From Azospirillum agricola (GTDB taxonomy: Bacteria > Pseudomonadota > Alphaproteobacteria > Azospirillales > Azospirillaceae), in the NCBI RefSeq assembly GCF_017876095.1, contig NZ_JAGINM010000021.1, positions 62,001 to 126,000 on the forward strand: DNA of 64,000 nucleotides, in the 5' to 3' direction. Positions 36,224 to 46,945 of the stretch are shown one piece after another; within the stretch, counting starts at the first letter, position 1, and each line of letters starts with the position of its first letter. A program made the position numbers and the translations under genes. The notes beneath the pieces are model-generated. The model saw nothing but the letters and a program-made list of their open reading frames with translations. It did not search any database and had not been told where the DNA came from.

Positions 36224-37153
36224 CTACCTGGCCGCCCGGGCGACAACCGGCCGTTCCCCATGCTGGTTGCCCCCGCCCTGCCCGGCCCCATCCGGCTCGG
36301 CCCCATCCGGCTCGGCCAAGCCCCCCACCGCCTTGTGGCCGAGATAAGCCTCGATCACCGCCGGGTCGGCGGCGACGGCGGCCGGCAGCCCTTCGGCGAT
36401 GCGGGCGCCGTGGTCCATCACCACCACCCGGTCGGACAGCTGCATCACCAGATCCAGCTTGTGCTCGATCAGCAGGATCGTCAGGCCACGCCCCTTGAGA
36501 GAGCGGATGATCGCCAGCATCTCCGCCGTCTCGGTCGGGTTCATCCCGGCGGTCGGCTCGTCGAGCAGCAGCAGGCGCGGGCGCAGCGCCAGCGCGCGGG
36601 CGATCTCCAACCGGCGGCGGTTGGCGTAGGACAGGCTGTGCGCCGGCTGGTCGAGGCGCGGCGTCAGCCGTTCGCCGAACAGCGCGACGATCTCCAGCGC
36701 CTCGGCGCGCAGCCGCTCCTCCTCCGCCCGCACCGGCGCCGGGCGGACCAGGGCGAGCGCCAGCTCGGCCAGCGGCCCCAGCAAGGGCAGGCGCGGCCGC
36801 GGACGCACCGCGCGCAACCGGGTGTGGGCGCCGACCAGCACGTTGTCGAGCACACTGAGATTGCCGAACACCCGGCCATGCTGGAAGGTGCGGGCCAGCC
36901 CCAGCGCCGCCAGCCGCTCGGCGGGAAGGCCGCTGACGTCGCGGCCGTCGAAGGCGACGGCACCGGCGTCCGGCGCGTCGAGCCCGGCGATCAGGTTGAA
37001 CAGGGTGGTCTTGCCGGCGCCGTTCGGGCCGATGACGCTGACCAGTTCCCCCTCCCCCACCGTCAGGTCCAGCCCGTTGACGGCGGTCAGGCCGCCAAAG
37101 CGGCGGGTCAGGCCGGCGACCTCCAGAAGGGGTTTTCCCGGTTGGCTCGTCAT
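36224..37153 (-). CDS. livG: Branched-chain amino acid-type ABC ATPase, LivG
   Basis: A 309-residue ATPase with Walker A GPNGAGKTT, the LivG-type insert between Q-loop and signature (RTFQHGRVFGNLSVLDNVLV onward), the degenerate signature HSLSYANRRRLEIARAL, and Walker B LLLLDEPTAGMNP. The C-terminal tail ends with two copies of EPDGA and is longer than usual. The doubled codons at about 36290-36315 (GGCCCCATCCGGCTC repeated on the + strand) show a small duplication. It follows the permease gene by 7 bases. Confidence 0.92.
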   Translation of the reverse strand: MTSQPGKPLLEVAGLTRRFGGLTAVNGLDLTVGEGELVSVIGPNGAGKTTLFNLIAGLDAPDAGAVAFDGRDVSGLPAERLAALGLARTFQHGRVFGNLSVLDNVLVGAHTRLRAVRPRPRLPLLGPLAELALALVRPAPVRAEEERLRAEALEIVALFGERLTPRLDQPAHSLSYANRRRLEIARALALRPRLLLLDEPTAGMNPTETAEMLAIIRSLKGRGLTILLIEHKLDLVMQLSDRVVVMDHGARIAEGLPAAVAADPAVIEAYLGHKAVGGLAEPDGAEPDGAGQGGGNQHGERPVVARAAR

Positions 37154-37160
37154 GGCGTCC

Positions 37161-38999
37161 TCACACCGTTCCCAGAAGGCCCTGCGGGCGGAAGCGGATC
37201 AGCAGAAGCAGGACGATTCCGTAGATCAGCATGCGGTACTCGGCCGCCGCGCGGAACAGCTCCGGCAGCCCGACCAGCACCGCCGCCCCCAGCACCGCGC
37301 CGGCGACGTTGCCGAGCCCGCCGAGGATGACCATGGTCAGCGCCAGCATCGACACCGGCGCCGGAAAGGTCTCGTGGTTGATGTAGGAGTAGAAATGCGC
37401 CATCAGCGCCCCGCCGATCCCAGCGACGAAACCCGCCACCGCGAAGGCCAGCGCCTTGTAGCGGTCCAGCTCGACGCCATAGGAGCGCGCCGCGATGTCG
37501 TCCTCGCGGATCGCCCGCAGGGTGCGGCCAAGATGCGAGTCCAGAAGCCGCGACTGGACCGCCGCCAGCGCCAGCAGGACGACCAGCGGCACCCAGTAGA
37601 CCCATTGGCCGCTGACCAGCGGCGTGCCGGCCACCGCCAGCGGCGGAATGCCGGTGACGCCGATCGGACCGCGCGTCAGGCTCTCCCAGTTCAGGATGAC
37701 CAGGGTGACGATCTCGCCCACCGCCAGCGTGGCGATGGAGACGTAATGGCCGCGCAGCCGGAAGGCCGGGTAGACCAGCGCGGTGCCCAGCGTCGCCGCG
37801 ACCAGCCCGGCCAGCGGCACCGCCAGCAGCACCGGGACGCCCGCGTCGAGCGTCAGCAGGGCGGAGGCGTAGGCCCCGATGGCGAGCAGCCCGGCGTGCC
37901 CGAGCGACACCTGCCCCACCGTGCCGGCCACCAGCGTCAGGCTGAGCGCCAGCAGGGCGAACAGCCAGGCGTTGCCCAGCGTCTGCAACAGATAGGGCTG
38001 CCGGACCGCCAGCGGCAGGGCGAGCGCGGCGGCGGCGAGCCCCCAGACCGCCCAGCGCGGCAGCACGACCGGCCGGCTCGGCGCGATGAAGGTGCCGGTC
38101 AGCGGCTCCGGCGGCAGGCGGCGGGCCCGCGCGAACAGGCCATTGGGCCGCAGCACCAGGATCACGATCAACGCCACGAAGGCGAACAGGTTGCGGTAGC
38201 TGGTGCCGAACAGAGCAATGCCGTAACTCTCGATCAATCCCAGCAGCAGGCTGCCGGCGATGGCGCCGGGCACGTTGCCGACGCCGCCGATCAGTTGGGC
38301 GACGATGCCCTTCAGCCCGGCCTGGAAGCCCATGTTGGGGTCGATGGTGTTGTAGTACATACCGACCAGCAGCCCGCTGACCCCACCGAGCGCCGAGGCG
38401 ATGGCGAAGACCGTGCGGTTGACCTTGTCGACGTCGACGCCGCATTGCCGGGCGGCGTCGCGGTCGAGCGCCGTGGCCCGCACCGCCCAGCCGAGCCGGG
38501 TAAAGCGCAGGAATCCGTAGAGCAGCGCGGCACTGCCCACGCCCACCCCGGCGATCAGCAGGTCGAGCGCACCGATGCTGCCGCCGCCGACGGCGATGCG
38601 CCATGCCGGCAGCTGGGTCGGCGGGGCGCGCGGATCCGGGCTGAACAGCAGTTGCGCCGTCTGGTCCATCACCACCGACAGGCCGATGGTGGCGAGCAGC
38701 GGCGCGATGCGCGGGGCCTCGCGCAACGGCCGCAGCCCCACCCGCTCGATCACGACGCCCAGCAGGCCGCACCCCGCCGCAACCACCACAAAGGTCACCG
38801 GCAGCGGCAAGGCAAGTTGCGTCACGCACAGCCAGCCGATGTAGGCGCCGACCATGTAGACCGAGCCGTGGGCGAAGTTGATCAGGTGCGAGACGCCGAA
38901 GATCAGCGCCAGCCCGACCGCCAGCAGGGCGTAGATGTTGCCGATCACCAGCCCGTTGATCGTGTAGTCGAGCCACGGGCCGAGGGAGGTGGGGAGCAC
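37161..38999 (-). CDS. Fused LivH-LivM permease
   Basis: A 612-residue inner-membrane protein joining a LivH-type half (about 1-290) and a LivM-type half (about 300-612). The first half has NGLVIGNIYALLAVGLALIF and HLINFAHGSVYMVGAYIGWL; the second has GHAGLLAIGAYASALL and YVSIATLAVGEIVTLVILNW. I chose GTG 38999 because GGAAGGA lies 10 bases upstream; an ATG further upstream at 39056 would overlap the binding-protein gene. The fused form occurs in some alphaproteobacteria. It is the third gene of the operon. Confidence 0.9.
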   Translation of the reverse strand: MLPTSLGPWLDYTINGLVIGNIYALLAVGLALIFGVSHLINFAHGSVYMVGAYIGWLCVTQLALPLPVTFVVVAAGCGLLGVVIERVGLRPLREAPRIAPLLATIGLSVVMDQTAQLLFSPDPRAPPTQLPAWRIAVGGGSIGALDLLIAGVGVGSAALLYGFLRFTRLGWAVRATALDRDAARQCGVDVDKVNRTVFAIASALGGVSGLLVGMYYNTIDPNMGFQAGLKGIVAQLIGGVGNVPGAIAGSLLLGLIESYGIALFGTSYRNLFAFVALIVILVLRPNGLFARARRLPPEPLTGTFIAPSRPVVLPRWAVWGLAAAALALPLAVRQPYLLQTLGNAWLFALLALSLTLVAGTVGQVSLGHAGLLAIGAYASALLTLDAGVPVLLAVPLAGLVAATLGTALVYPAFRLRGHYVSIATLAVGEIVTLVILNWESLTRGPIGVTGIPPLAVAGTPLVSGQWVYWVPLVVLLALAAVQSRLLDSHLGRTLRAIREDDIAARSYGVELDRYKALAFAVAGFVAGIGGALMAHFYSYINHETFPAPVSMLALTMVILGGLGNVAGAVLGAAVLVGLPELFRAAAEYRMLIYGIVLLLLIRFRPQGLLGTV

Positions 39000-39025
39000 G
39001 ATGCGCGGTCCTTCCCGCCGGAGGT

Positions 39026-40225
39026 TCAGTTCGCCGCCTTGCCGGCGCCGTCCCACAGGGCGAAGGCGCCGTTGCGCACCACCAGCCGGGTGCTCAACGG
39101 CTTGTCGACGCGGCGGGTCTGCGGGTCGAAGCGGACGGTGCCGTAGACGACGCTCGGCGCGTCCTTGACGGTGGCGAGGCCGTCGCGCACGGCGGTGCGG
39201 TCGGTGCCGGACTGGCGGATCACCGTGGCCAGCAGCAAGAGCGCGTCGTAGGCGCGGCTGGAGTAGGCGTCGGGCTCGGCACCGTACTTGGCGACGTAAT
39301 CCTTCACGAAGCCCTGCACCACCGGACGCGGGTCGCCGGGGAAGAAGGGGGTCGTGGTATGGACGCCGTCGACCGCGGCACCGCCCAGCTCCAGGAATTT
39401 CGGGGAATAGACGGAACCGGCGGCCACCACCGGCTGGGCCAGCCCGGCCTCGCGCAGCTGCCGGGTGATCTGGGCGCCGTCGGCGTAGTAGGACACCAGC
39501 ACGATGCCGTCCGGCCGGGTGTCGCGCACCCGCACCAGGGCGGAACGGAAATCCTTCTCGTCGGCCAGATAGCCCTCGGCGCCGACGAGTTCGGCCCCAC
39601 GTTCCTTGGCCGCCTTGGCGAACAGGTCCTTGCTGGTGCGGCCCCAGTCGTTGTTGATGAACAGCACGGCGATGCGCTTCAGCCCCAGCGCCGTCACCGC
39701 GTAATCGGCCAGGACCGGCATTTCCTCCGCCTGGTTCAGCGCGTTGCTCCAGATGAAGTCGCCGCTCCTGGTGAAGTCGGGGTGGGAATTGGTGAAGCCG
39801 AACTGCACCAGCCCGGCGTTCTGGTAGATCGGCGAGGCCGCCATCGAGGCGGCGCTGGTGAAGTCGCCCAACTCGGCGACGATGCGGGCGTCGGCGGCGA
39901 ACTTGCGGGCGATGGCGACGGTCTGCTTAGGGTCGCTCTGGCTGTCCTCGAACTGGACGCGGAGCGGACGGCCCTGGATGCCGCCGGCCGCGTTCACCTG
40001 GTCCAGCGCCAGATCGAAGCCGCGCTGCCACTGCGCGCCGTACTGGGCGTATTGGCCGGTCAGCGGGCCGCTGACGCCGAGGACGACCGGCTCCTTCGCC
40101 GGATCGGCGGGCGGGCCTTGTGAAAAGGCCGGCTGGACGACGCCGAGCGCCGCGAGGACGGACAGGGCGCCGGTGACGAGCGCCGCGGAACGGACAAGCA
40201 AGGCGAGCGTGGGCAAGGCGGGCAT
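39026..40225 (-). CDS. Branched-chain amino acid-type binding protein (second of tandem pair)
   Basis: A 399-residue periplasmic binding protein of the LivK type. The signal runs to about PAFSQGPP. The mature part begins KEPVVLGVSGPLTGQYAQYG and contains QWQRGFDLALDQVNAAGGIQ, IAELGDFTSAASMAASPIYQ-like and GRTSKDLFAKAAKERGAELV. It is closely related to the next upstream gene at 40269; both keep NDWGRTSKDLF-type and SVYSPKFLELGG blocks. Two similar binding proteins feeding one permease would widen the range of compounds accepted. The ligand is unknown. Confidence 0.88.
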   Translation of the reverse strand: MPALPTLALLVRSAALVTGALSVLAALGVVQPAFSQGPPADPAKEPVVLGVSGPLTGQYAQYGAQWQRGFDLALDQVNAAGGIQGRPLRVQFEDSQSDPKQTVAIARKFAADARIVAELGDFTSAASMAASPIYQNAGLVQFGFTNSHPDFTRSGDFIWSNALNQAEEMPVLADYAVTALGLKRIAVLFINNDWGRTSKDLFAKAAKERGAELVGAEGYLADEKDFRSALVRVRDTRPDGIVLVSYYADGAQITRQLREAGLAQPVVAAGSVYSPKFLELGGAAVDGVHTTTPFFPGDPRPVVQGFVKDYVAKYGAEPDAYSSRAYDALLLLATVIRQSGTDRTAVRDGLATVKDAPSVVYGTVRFDPQTRRVDKPLSTRLVVRNGAFALWDGAGKAAN

Positions 40226-40268
40226 GGGACAGGCTTTCGAAGGCGGGAGCGGATGCGGACGGGCCGGA

Positions 40269-41456
40269 TCAGTGGGCGGGAGCGGGGACGCCGCCGTCCC
40301 ACAGGGCGAAGGCGCCGTCCTTGACCACCAGCTTGACGTTGCGCACGCCGGACACCCGGCGGGTCGCGGGGTCGAAGCTGGCGCTGCCGAAGATGACGCT
40401 GGGGATGTCCTTCACGCGCGGGAAGGCGTCGCGGATGGCGGTGCGGTCGGTCCCGCCGGCCTCGATCACCCGGTGCGCCACCAGCGCCGCGTCGTAGGCG
40501 TAGGCGGAGAAGGCGTCCGGCTCCTCGTTGTGCTTGGCGCGGTAGGCGGCGACGAAGCGCTGCACCTCCGGCCGGGGTTCGGCGGGGAAGAAGTTGGCGC
40601 GGGTGTGGACACCCTCCACCGCCTCGCCGCCCAGCTCCAGGAACTTCGGCGAATAGACGGAGCCGACGGCGACCACCGGCTGGGTCAGCCCGACCGGCTT
40701 CAGCTGCCGGGCGATGGCCGCCCCGTCGGCGTAGTAGGAGATCAGCACGATGCCGTCCGGGTTGGCCTCGCGCACCCGCACCAAGGTGGAGCGGAAGTCC
40801 TTCTCCTCGGGCAGGTAGCCTTCGGTGGCCACCACCTCCGCCCCGCGCTCCGTCGCCGCCTTGACGAACAGATCCTTGCTGGTGCGGCCCCAGTCGGTGT
40901 TGAGGTGCAGCACGGCCAGCCGTTTCAGCTTCAGGGAGTTCACGGCGTAATCGGCGACGTTCGGCTGCTCCTCGGCCTGGCTGATCGAGTTGCTCCACAC
41001 GAAGTCGCCGGTCCTCGTGAAGTCGGGGTGCGAGTTGGTGAAGCCGAACTGCACCAGCCCGGCCCGTTGGTAGATCGGCGAGGCGGCCATCGAGGCCGGG
41101 CTGGAGAAGTCGCCGAGTTCGATGAGAATTTTCGGATCGGCGACGAATTTCTGGGCGATGGCGATGGACTGGCGCGGGTCGTTCTGGCTGTCCTCGAAGA
41201 CGTAACGCAGCGGCCGGCCCTTCACCCCGCCGGCGGCGTTGATCTCGTCGAGCGCAAGGTCGAAGCCTTTCTTCCATTGCGCGCCATACTGGGCGCCGGG
41301 ACCGGTCAGCGGGCCGCTGACGCCGAACCACAGCGGCTCGCCCGTTGCGTTCGCCGCGGCGGCCGGGCTGCCGGCCAGGACGGCACCGGCAAGCAGCAAG
41401 CCGCCGGCCAGAGCGTTGAAAACTGCGGAGCGTCGCGAAAGGACCGGTCCGATCAT
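40269..41456 (-). CDS. Branched-chain amino acid-type binding protein (first of tandem pair)
   Basis: A 395-residue LivK-type periplasmic protein and first gene of the operon. The start at 41456 is supported by GGGAGG eight bases upstream and opens a signal peptide (MIGPVLSRRSAVFNALAGGL and onward to SPAAAANA). The mature part reads EPLWFGVSGPLTGPGAQYGA, KKGFDLALDEINAAGGVKGR and YVFEDSQNDPRQSIAIAQKF. It differs from its neighbour at 39026 throughout, so the duplication is not recent. The gap upstream (41457-41754) should hold the operon promoter. Confidence 0.88.
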   Translation of the reverse strand: MIGPVLSRRSAVFNALAGGLLLAGAVLAGSPAAAANATGEPLWFGVSGPLTGPGAQYGAQWKKGFDLALDEINAAGGVKGRPLRYVFEDSQNDPRQSIAIAQKFVADPKILIELGDFSSPASMAASPIYQRAGLVQFGFTNSHPDFTRTGDFVWSNSISQAEEQPNVADYAVNSLKLKRLAVLHLNTDWGRTSKDLFVKAATERGAEVVATEGYLPEEKDFRSTLVRVREANPDGIVLISYYADGAAIARQLKPVGLTQPVVAVGSVYSPKFLELGGEAVEGVHTRANFFPAEPRPEVQRFVAAYRAKHNEEPDAFSAYAYDAALVAHRVIEAGGTDRTAIRDAFPRVKDIPSVIFGSASFDPATRRVSGVRNVKLVVKDGAFALWDGGVPAPAH

Positions 41457-41754
41457 GCCCGCCTCCCAAAGAAACGAATGACAGCGATTGACAAGAATGG
41501 CACCGCCGCCCCTTCGCGGGGCGTGGACCCGCGGACGGGCGGCGTCTAGGTACAAGAAGACAAGCCGTTGTCGGCGCCGTTGTGCAACGGACGGAACGGC
41601 ACGCCCGCAACTCCCCGATCAACCACACTGCGGTTTGATCATAACCATTCTAATTTCCTACTGTAAATATGGATTTATATAAGCGTACCACTTTTCCAAT
41701 CGTTGATTTTACACCCAACGCAATCCACCCCCGCTCCGCGCGACGGAGGAGCCG
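41457..41754. other. Intergenic region upstream of the Liv-type operon
   Basis: These 298 bases lie between the start of the binding-protein gene (41456) and the end of the ssu ATPase gene (41755), both leftward. A strongly AT-rich block at 41635-41710 is the likely promoter area for the Liv-type operon. No sigma-54 type -24/-12 pair and no clear gene were seen. Confidence 0.4.
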
Positions 41755-42528
41755 TCAGATCGCCGCCGCCGGGAAGGCCTCGTCGCCGTCGGTACGGTGA
41801 CGGGAGGCGCGGCCGAGTTCACCCAGCAGCCGGCGTTTCCACTCCTCGAACAGAGGGTCGCTGCGGTCGCGCGGGCGCGGCAGCGGCGGGGTGGCCACCG
41901 TCAGGATGCGACCCGGCCGGGGCTGCATCACCACGACCCGGTCGGACAGGACCAACGCCTCCTCGATATCGTGGGTCACCAGCACCAGGGTCGGCCGGTC
42001 GTAGGCCCAGAGATCCAGCAGATGGTCCTGAAGGTCGCAGCGCGTCAGCGCGTCGAGCGCCGAGAAGGGTTCGTCGAGCAGCAGCACGGAGGGCCGCCCG
42101 ACCAGCGCGCGGGCCAGCGCCGCCCGCTGCGCCATGCCACCGGACAGCTCGCGCGGCCAGGCACCGGCGAAGTCGATCAGCCCGACGCGGGTCAGCGCCT
42201 CGTCGGTGCGCGACCGGCGTTCGGCCTTGGGCAGGTGGCGGATGCCGAACCCGACGTTGTCGCGGATCGACAGCCAGGGCATCAGGCGCGGCTCCTGGAA
42301 GACGACGCCGATCTCTCCGCGCGGCCCCCGCACCGGCTGGCCGTTCAGGGTGACGGTGCCGGAGGTCGGGACCTCCAGCCCGCTGAGGAGGCGCAGCAGC
42401 GTGCTCTTGCCGCAGCCCGACCCGCCGACCACGCCGAGGATCTCGCCGGGCGCCACCTCCAGCCCGATGCGGTCGAGCGCCAGATGGCCGTTGGGGTAGC
42501 GCTTGGACAGGGAATCGACGAGCAGCAT
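41755..42528 (-). CDS. ssuB: Aliphatic sulfonate ABC transporter ATP-binding protein
   Basis: A 257-residue ATPase with Walker A GGSGCGKST, Q-loop VVFQEPRLMPWLSIRDNV, signature LSGGMAQR, Walker B VLLLDEPFSALDA and THDIEEA. It begins MLLVDSLSKRYPNGHLALDR without an extension and is of normal SsuB length. It is the third gene of ssuACB (44371 to 41755), four bases after the permease. The operon is preceded by a sigma-54 promoter next to the SsuA-fused activator, which supports a sulfonate role. Confidence 0.9.
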   Translation of the reverse strand: MLLVDSLSKRYPNGHLALDRIGLEVAPGEILGVVGGSGCGKSTLLRLLSGLEVPTSGTVTLNGQPVRGPRGEIGVVFQEPRLMPWLSIRDNVGFGIRHLPKAERRSRTDEALTRVGLIDFAGAWPRELSGGMAQRAALARALVGRPSVLLLDEPFSALDALTRCDLQDHLLDLWAYDRPTLVLVTHDIEEALVLSDRVVVMQPRPGRILTVATPPLPRPRDRSDPLFEEWKRRLLGELGRASRHRTDGDEAFPAAAI

Positions 42529-42532
42529 CGGC

Positions 42533-43378
42533 TCAACCCTCCGGCTTGAAGGAATCCTGCCAGCGCAGCAGCGGGCGGGACAGGGCGGCGAGCAGCCCGT
42601 CGGTCAGCTTGCCCAGCACCGCGAAGGCGAGGATGGAGGCGAGGATCGACTGCGGCTGGCCGGTCATCTGGCCGTCGACCAGCAGGAAGCCCAGCCCCTC
42701 GCTGGCCCCCATGAACTCCGCGGCGACGACGAACATCCAGCCCAGCCCCAGCCCGGCCCGCAGCGCCAGCACATAGGCGGGCAGGGTCGCCGGCAGCAGG
42801 ATCCGCCATACCAGCTCCCAGCCCGACAGGCGGAAGACGCGCCCGACCTCGACCAGCTTGCGGTCCACCCCCAGGATCGCGCCGGACAAAGCGAGGTAGA
42901 TGGGGAAGAACACGCCGACCGCGATCAGGATCACCTTCGAGGTCTCGAAGATGCCGAACCACAGGATGAACAGCGGCACCCAGGCGATGGACGGGATGGC
43001 GCGCAACGCCTGGAGCGTCGGGTCGAGCAGCCGCCGCGCGCCGGTCAGATAGCCGGTCAAGGCCCCCAGCAGGGTTCCCGCCAGCACGCCGAAGAAGAAC
43101 CCCGCCGCCACCCGGCCGAGCGTCGCCAGCACATGGACGATCAGGTCGCCCGACCGCCACAGCCCCCACAGCGTGGCCAGGATTCGGCTGGGCGGCGGCA
43201 GCAGCCGCCCGTTGCCCCAGCCCCTCGCCACCGCCAACTCCCAGCCCAGCGCGAGGGCCAGCGGCAGGACGAGGCCGATCAGCCAATCCTTCCAGGGCAG
43301 GCGGCCCCGCTCCGCCGCTCCGGCGGAAGCGACGGGCGGCACCGGGGCGGCCGGTTCGGACACGGTCACGGCGGTCAT
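42533..43378 (-). CDS. ssuC: Aliphatic sulfonate ABC transporter permease
   Basis: A 281-residue inner-membrane permease with about six membrane segments. It has NGRLLPPPSRILATLWGLWR before the second segment, the coupling loop KLVEVGRVFRLSGWELVWRI, and AEFMGASEGLGFLLVDGQM near the end, all typical of SsuC. It starts 3 bases after the binding-protein stop. Together with 41755 and 43382 it forms a standard ssuACB importer. Confidence 0.92.
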   Translation of the reverse strand: MTAVTVSEPAAPVPPVASAGAAERGRLPWKDWLIGLVLPLALALGWELAVARGWGNGRLLPPPSRILATLWGLWRSGDLIVHVLATLGRVAAGFFFGVLAGTLLGALTGYLTGARRLLDPTLQALRAIPSIAWVPLFILWFGIFETSKVILIAVGVFFPIYLALSGAILGVDRKLVEVGRVFRLSGWELVWRILLPATLPAYVLALRAGLGLGWMFVVAAEFMGASEGLGFLLVDGQMTGQPQSILASILAFAVLGKLTDGLLAALSRPLLRWQDSFKPEG

Positions 43379-43381
43379 CCC

Positions 43382-44371
43382 TTACGGCGCCAGCCCCTTG
43401 GTGTAGGACGGATCGATCAGCGCCGCGACCTGCCCCTTCACATCGACGTCGGCGGCCAGGAAGCCGACCTGCTGAAGCGCCAGACCGGCCTCCAGCAGCG
43501 TCGCCGCCTGGGCCTCGCCGATGGCGGCGTGGCCGAGGTCGGTGCGCTCCAGCTGGCGGGCGGCGACCGGTTCCGACAGCTTGGCGGCGGCGGCGATGGT
43601 CGCCTTCAGCTCCGCCGGGTTGGCGAGCGCGTGGGCGCGGGCCTTCTCGTAGGCGCGCAGCACGCGGCCGACCAGCTCCGGCTGCTCCTTGGCGAAGGAC
43701 TCGCGGACGTTCAGCACGCCCCAGGTGTTGGCGCCGGCGTTGCGGTGGAACAGCCTGGCGCCGTTGTCCAGCTCGGCCTGCGCCATCAGCGGATCCAGCC
43801 CGGCCCAGGCGTCCACATCGCCCTTCTCCAGGGCCAGACGCCCGTCCTGGTGCTGGAGCAGGACCAGCTTCACGTCCTTGTCGGTCAGCTTGCTCTCGGC
43901 CAGGGCGCGGACCAGGAAGATGTGCGGGTCGGTGCCGCGCGTCACCGCCACGCGCTTGCCCTTCAGGTCGGCGACCGAGGCGATGGCGCTGTTCGGACCC
44001 GCCACCAGCGCGGTCCATTCCGGCTTGGAATAGACGTAGACCGACTTGATCGGGTTGCCGTTGATGCGCGCGATCAGCGCCGCCGAGCCGGCGGTGGAGC
44101 CGAAATCGAGGCTGCCCGCGTTCAGGAACTCCAGCGCCTTGTTCGACCCGAGGCTGAGCACCCAGCGGACGCCGATGCCGTCCTTCTTCAGCTCCTCCTC
44201 CAGATAGCCCTTCTCCTTCAGGACGAGGCTGACCGGGTTGTAATAGGCGTAGTCGAGGCGGATTTCGCTGATCGTCCCGGCGGCCCGCGCCGCACCCGGC
44301 AGGGCGGCGACCGTGGCGGCGCTCAGGGCCAGAAGGGCGAGAGCGGCGCGGCGGGTGATGGAAAGCGGCAC
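43382..44371 (-). CDS. ssuA: Aliphatic sulfonate ABC transporter substrate-binding protein
   Basis: A 329-residue periplasmic binding protein. It starts with GTG at 44371, with GGGAGG eight bases upstream, and opens a signal peptide MPLSITRRAALALLALSAAT to about ARAAGTIS. The mature part has LDYAYYNPVSLVLKEKGYLE, NAGSLDFGSTAGSAALIARI and KGDVDAWAGLDPLMAQAELD, the SsuA ligand-site pattern. The start codon lies about 95 bases from a sigma-54 promoter at 44466-44480, so the gene is expected to be silent until the activator at 44705 responds. Confidence 0.9.
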   Translation of the reverse strand: MPLSITRRAALALLALSAATVAALPGAARAAGTISEIRLDYAYYNPVSLVLKEKGYLEEELKKDGIGVRWVLSLGSNKALEFLNAGSLDFGSTAGSAALIARINGNPIKSVYVYSKPEWTALVAGPNSAIASVADLKGKRVAVTRGTDPHIFLVRALAESKLTDKDVKLVLLQHQDGRLALEKGDVDAWAGLDPLMAQAELDNGARLFHRNAGANTWGVLNVRESFAKEQPELVGRVLRAYEKARAHALANPAELKATIAAAAKLSEPVAARQLERTDLGHAAIGEAQAATLLEAGLALQQVGFLAADVDVKGQVAALIDPSYTKGLAP

Positions 44372-44465
44372 GTGGGACCTCCCTGTGGATTGTCGTCTGA
44401 TGGATCGGCGTCAGGCGGGAACCGGAGTCCGCGCGGTCAGGCTGCATTGCCTTTTCTTTTGATAG

Positions 44466-44480
44466 GCAATCCATGTGCCA
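44466..44480 (-). promoter_or_regulatory. Sigma-54 (-24/-12) promoter of ssuACB
   Basis: On the minus strand the sequence reads TGGCAC-ATGGA-TTGC, identical to the core consensus (TGGCAC, five bases, TTGC). It points toward ssuA, with a predicted start of transcription near 44455. Confidence 0.85.
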
Positions 44481-44536
44481 TTCGATCAGGTGGTTGATTT
44501 TTCTGAAGAACATTGTCCACGAACGCGCCGCGCAAC

Positions 44537-44583
44537 GCTGCAAACGCAGCAGGCAGCGGGGAGGCGGTGCTGCCTATGCAGCA
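44537..44583. promoter_or_regulatory. Two upstream activator sites for the ssuACB promoter
   Basis: GCTGC-AAAC-GCAGC at 44537-44550 and TGCTGC-CTAT-GCAGCA at 44568-44583. They are equal dyads with centres 32 bases apart, about three helical turns. They lie about 64 and 96 bases upstream of the -24 element. The same kind of dyad occurs before the ssuD operon. Confidence 0.7.
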
Positions 44584-44704
44584 GACGGCCGATCGGACGG
44601 GAACGCGATTCACAGATAATACCTATTTTATTGGTGATATATTTCGAATTTCTCTGCACATACATTGGTGAAACTTGATGATTTAACGTTGCGCTGGTGT
44701 TGGC

Positions 44705-46747
<2,043 letters not shown>

Positions 46748-46793
46748 GGACGGGCGTGAGGACGGGAGCATGAGCACGGCGGCGGCCCGCTCC

Positions 46794-46841
46794 GCTGCCA
46801 ATGCAGCAGGCTGTTGCCGGCGCTGTTGCCATGGCAGCGCC
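46794..46841. promoter_or_regulatory. Upstream activator sites for the ssuD operon promoter
   Basis: GCTGC-CAAT-GCAGC at 46794-46807 is the same dyad as the two before ssuA. A second dyad, GGCGCTG-N9-CAGCGCC, lies at 46819-46841, with a spacer three bases longer between the GCTG and CAGC halves. The centres are about 91 and 61 bases upstream of the -24 element, mirroring the ssuA side. Confidence 0.65.
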
Positions 46842-46890
46842 ACGGCCGGAAGGCGTCCCCTCAACCCTTTGTAAATCCATGGAAATCGGT

Positions 46891-46905
46891 TGGCACCGAT
46901 GTTGC
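46891..46905 (+). promoter_or_regulatory. Sigma-54 (-24/-12) promoter of the ssuD operon
   Basis: TGGCAC-CGATG-TTGC, identical to the sigma-54 core consensus. The expected transcription start near 46917 leaves a leader of about 29 bases before the GTG at 46946. Confidence 0.88.
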
Positions 46906-46945
46906 GTTTCCCGGACCCGGCATTCCCATCCGGAGACCATCGCCC

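Noticed and set aside
36290..36315. The doubled GGCCCCATCCGGCTC in livG as a regulatory direct repeat
   Set aside because: It lies inside the coding tail and simply duplicates EPDGA residues; two copies are too few for a claim.
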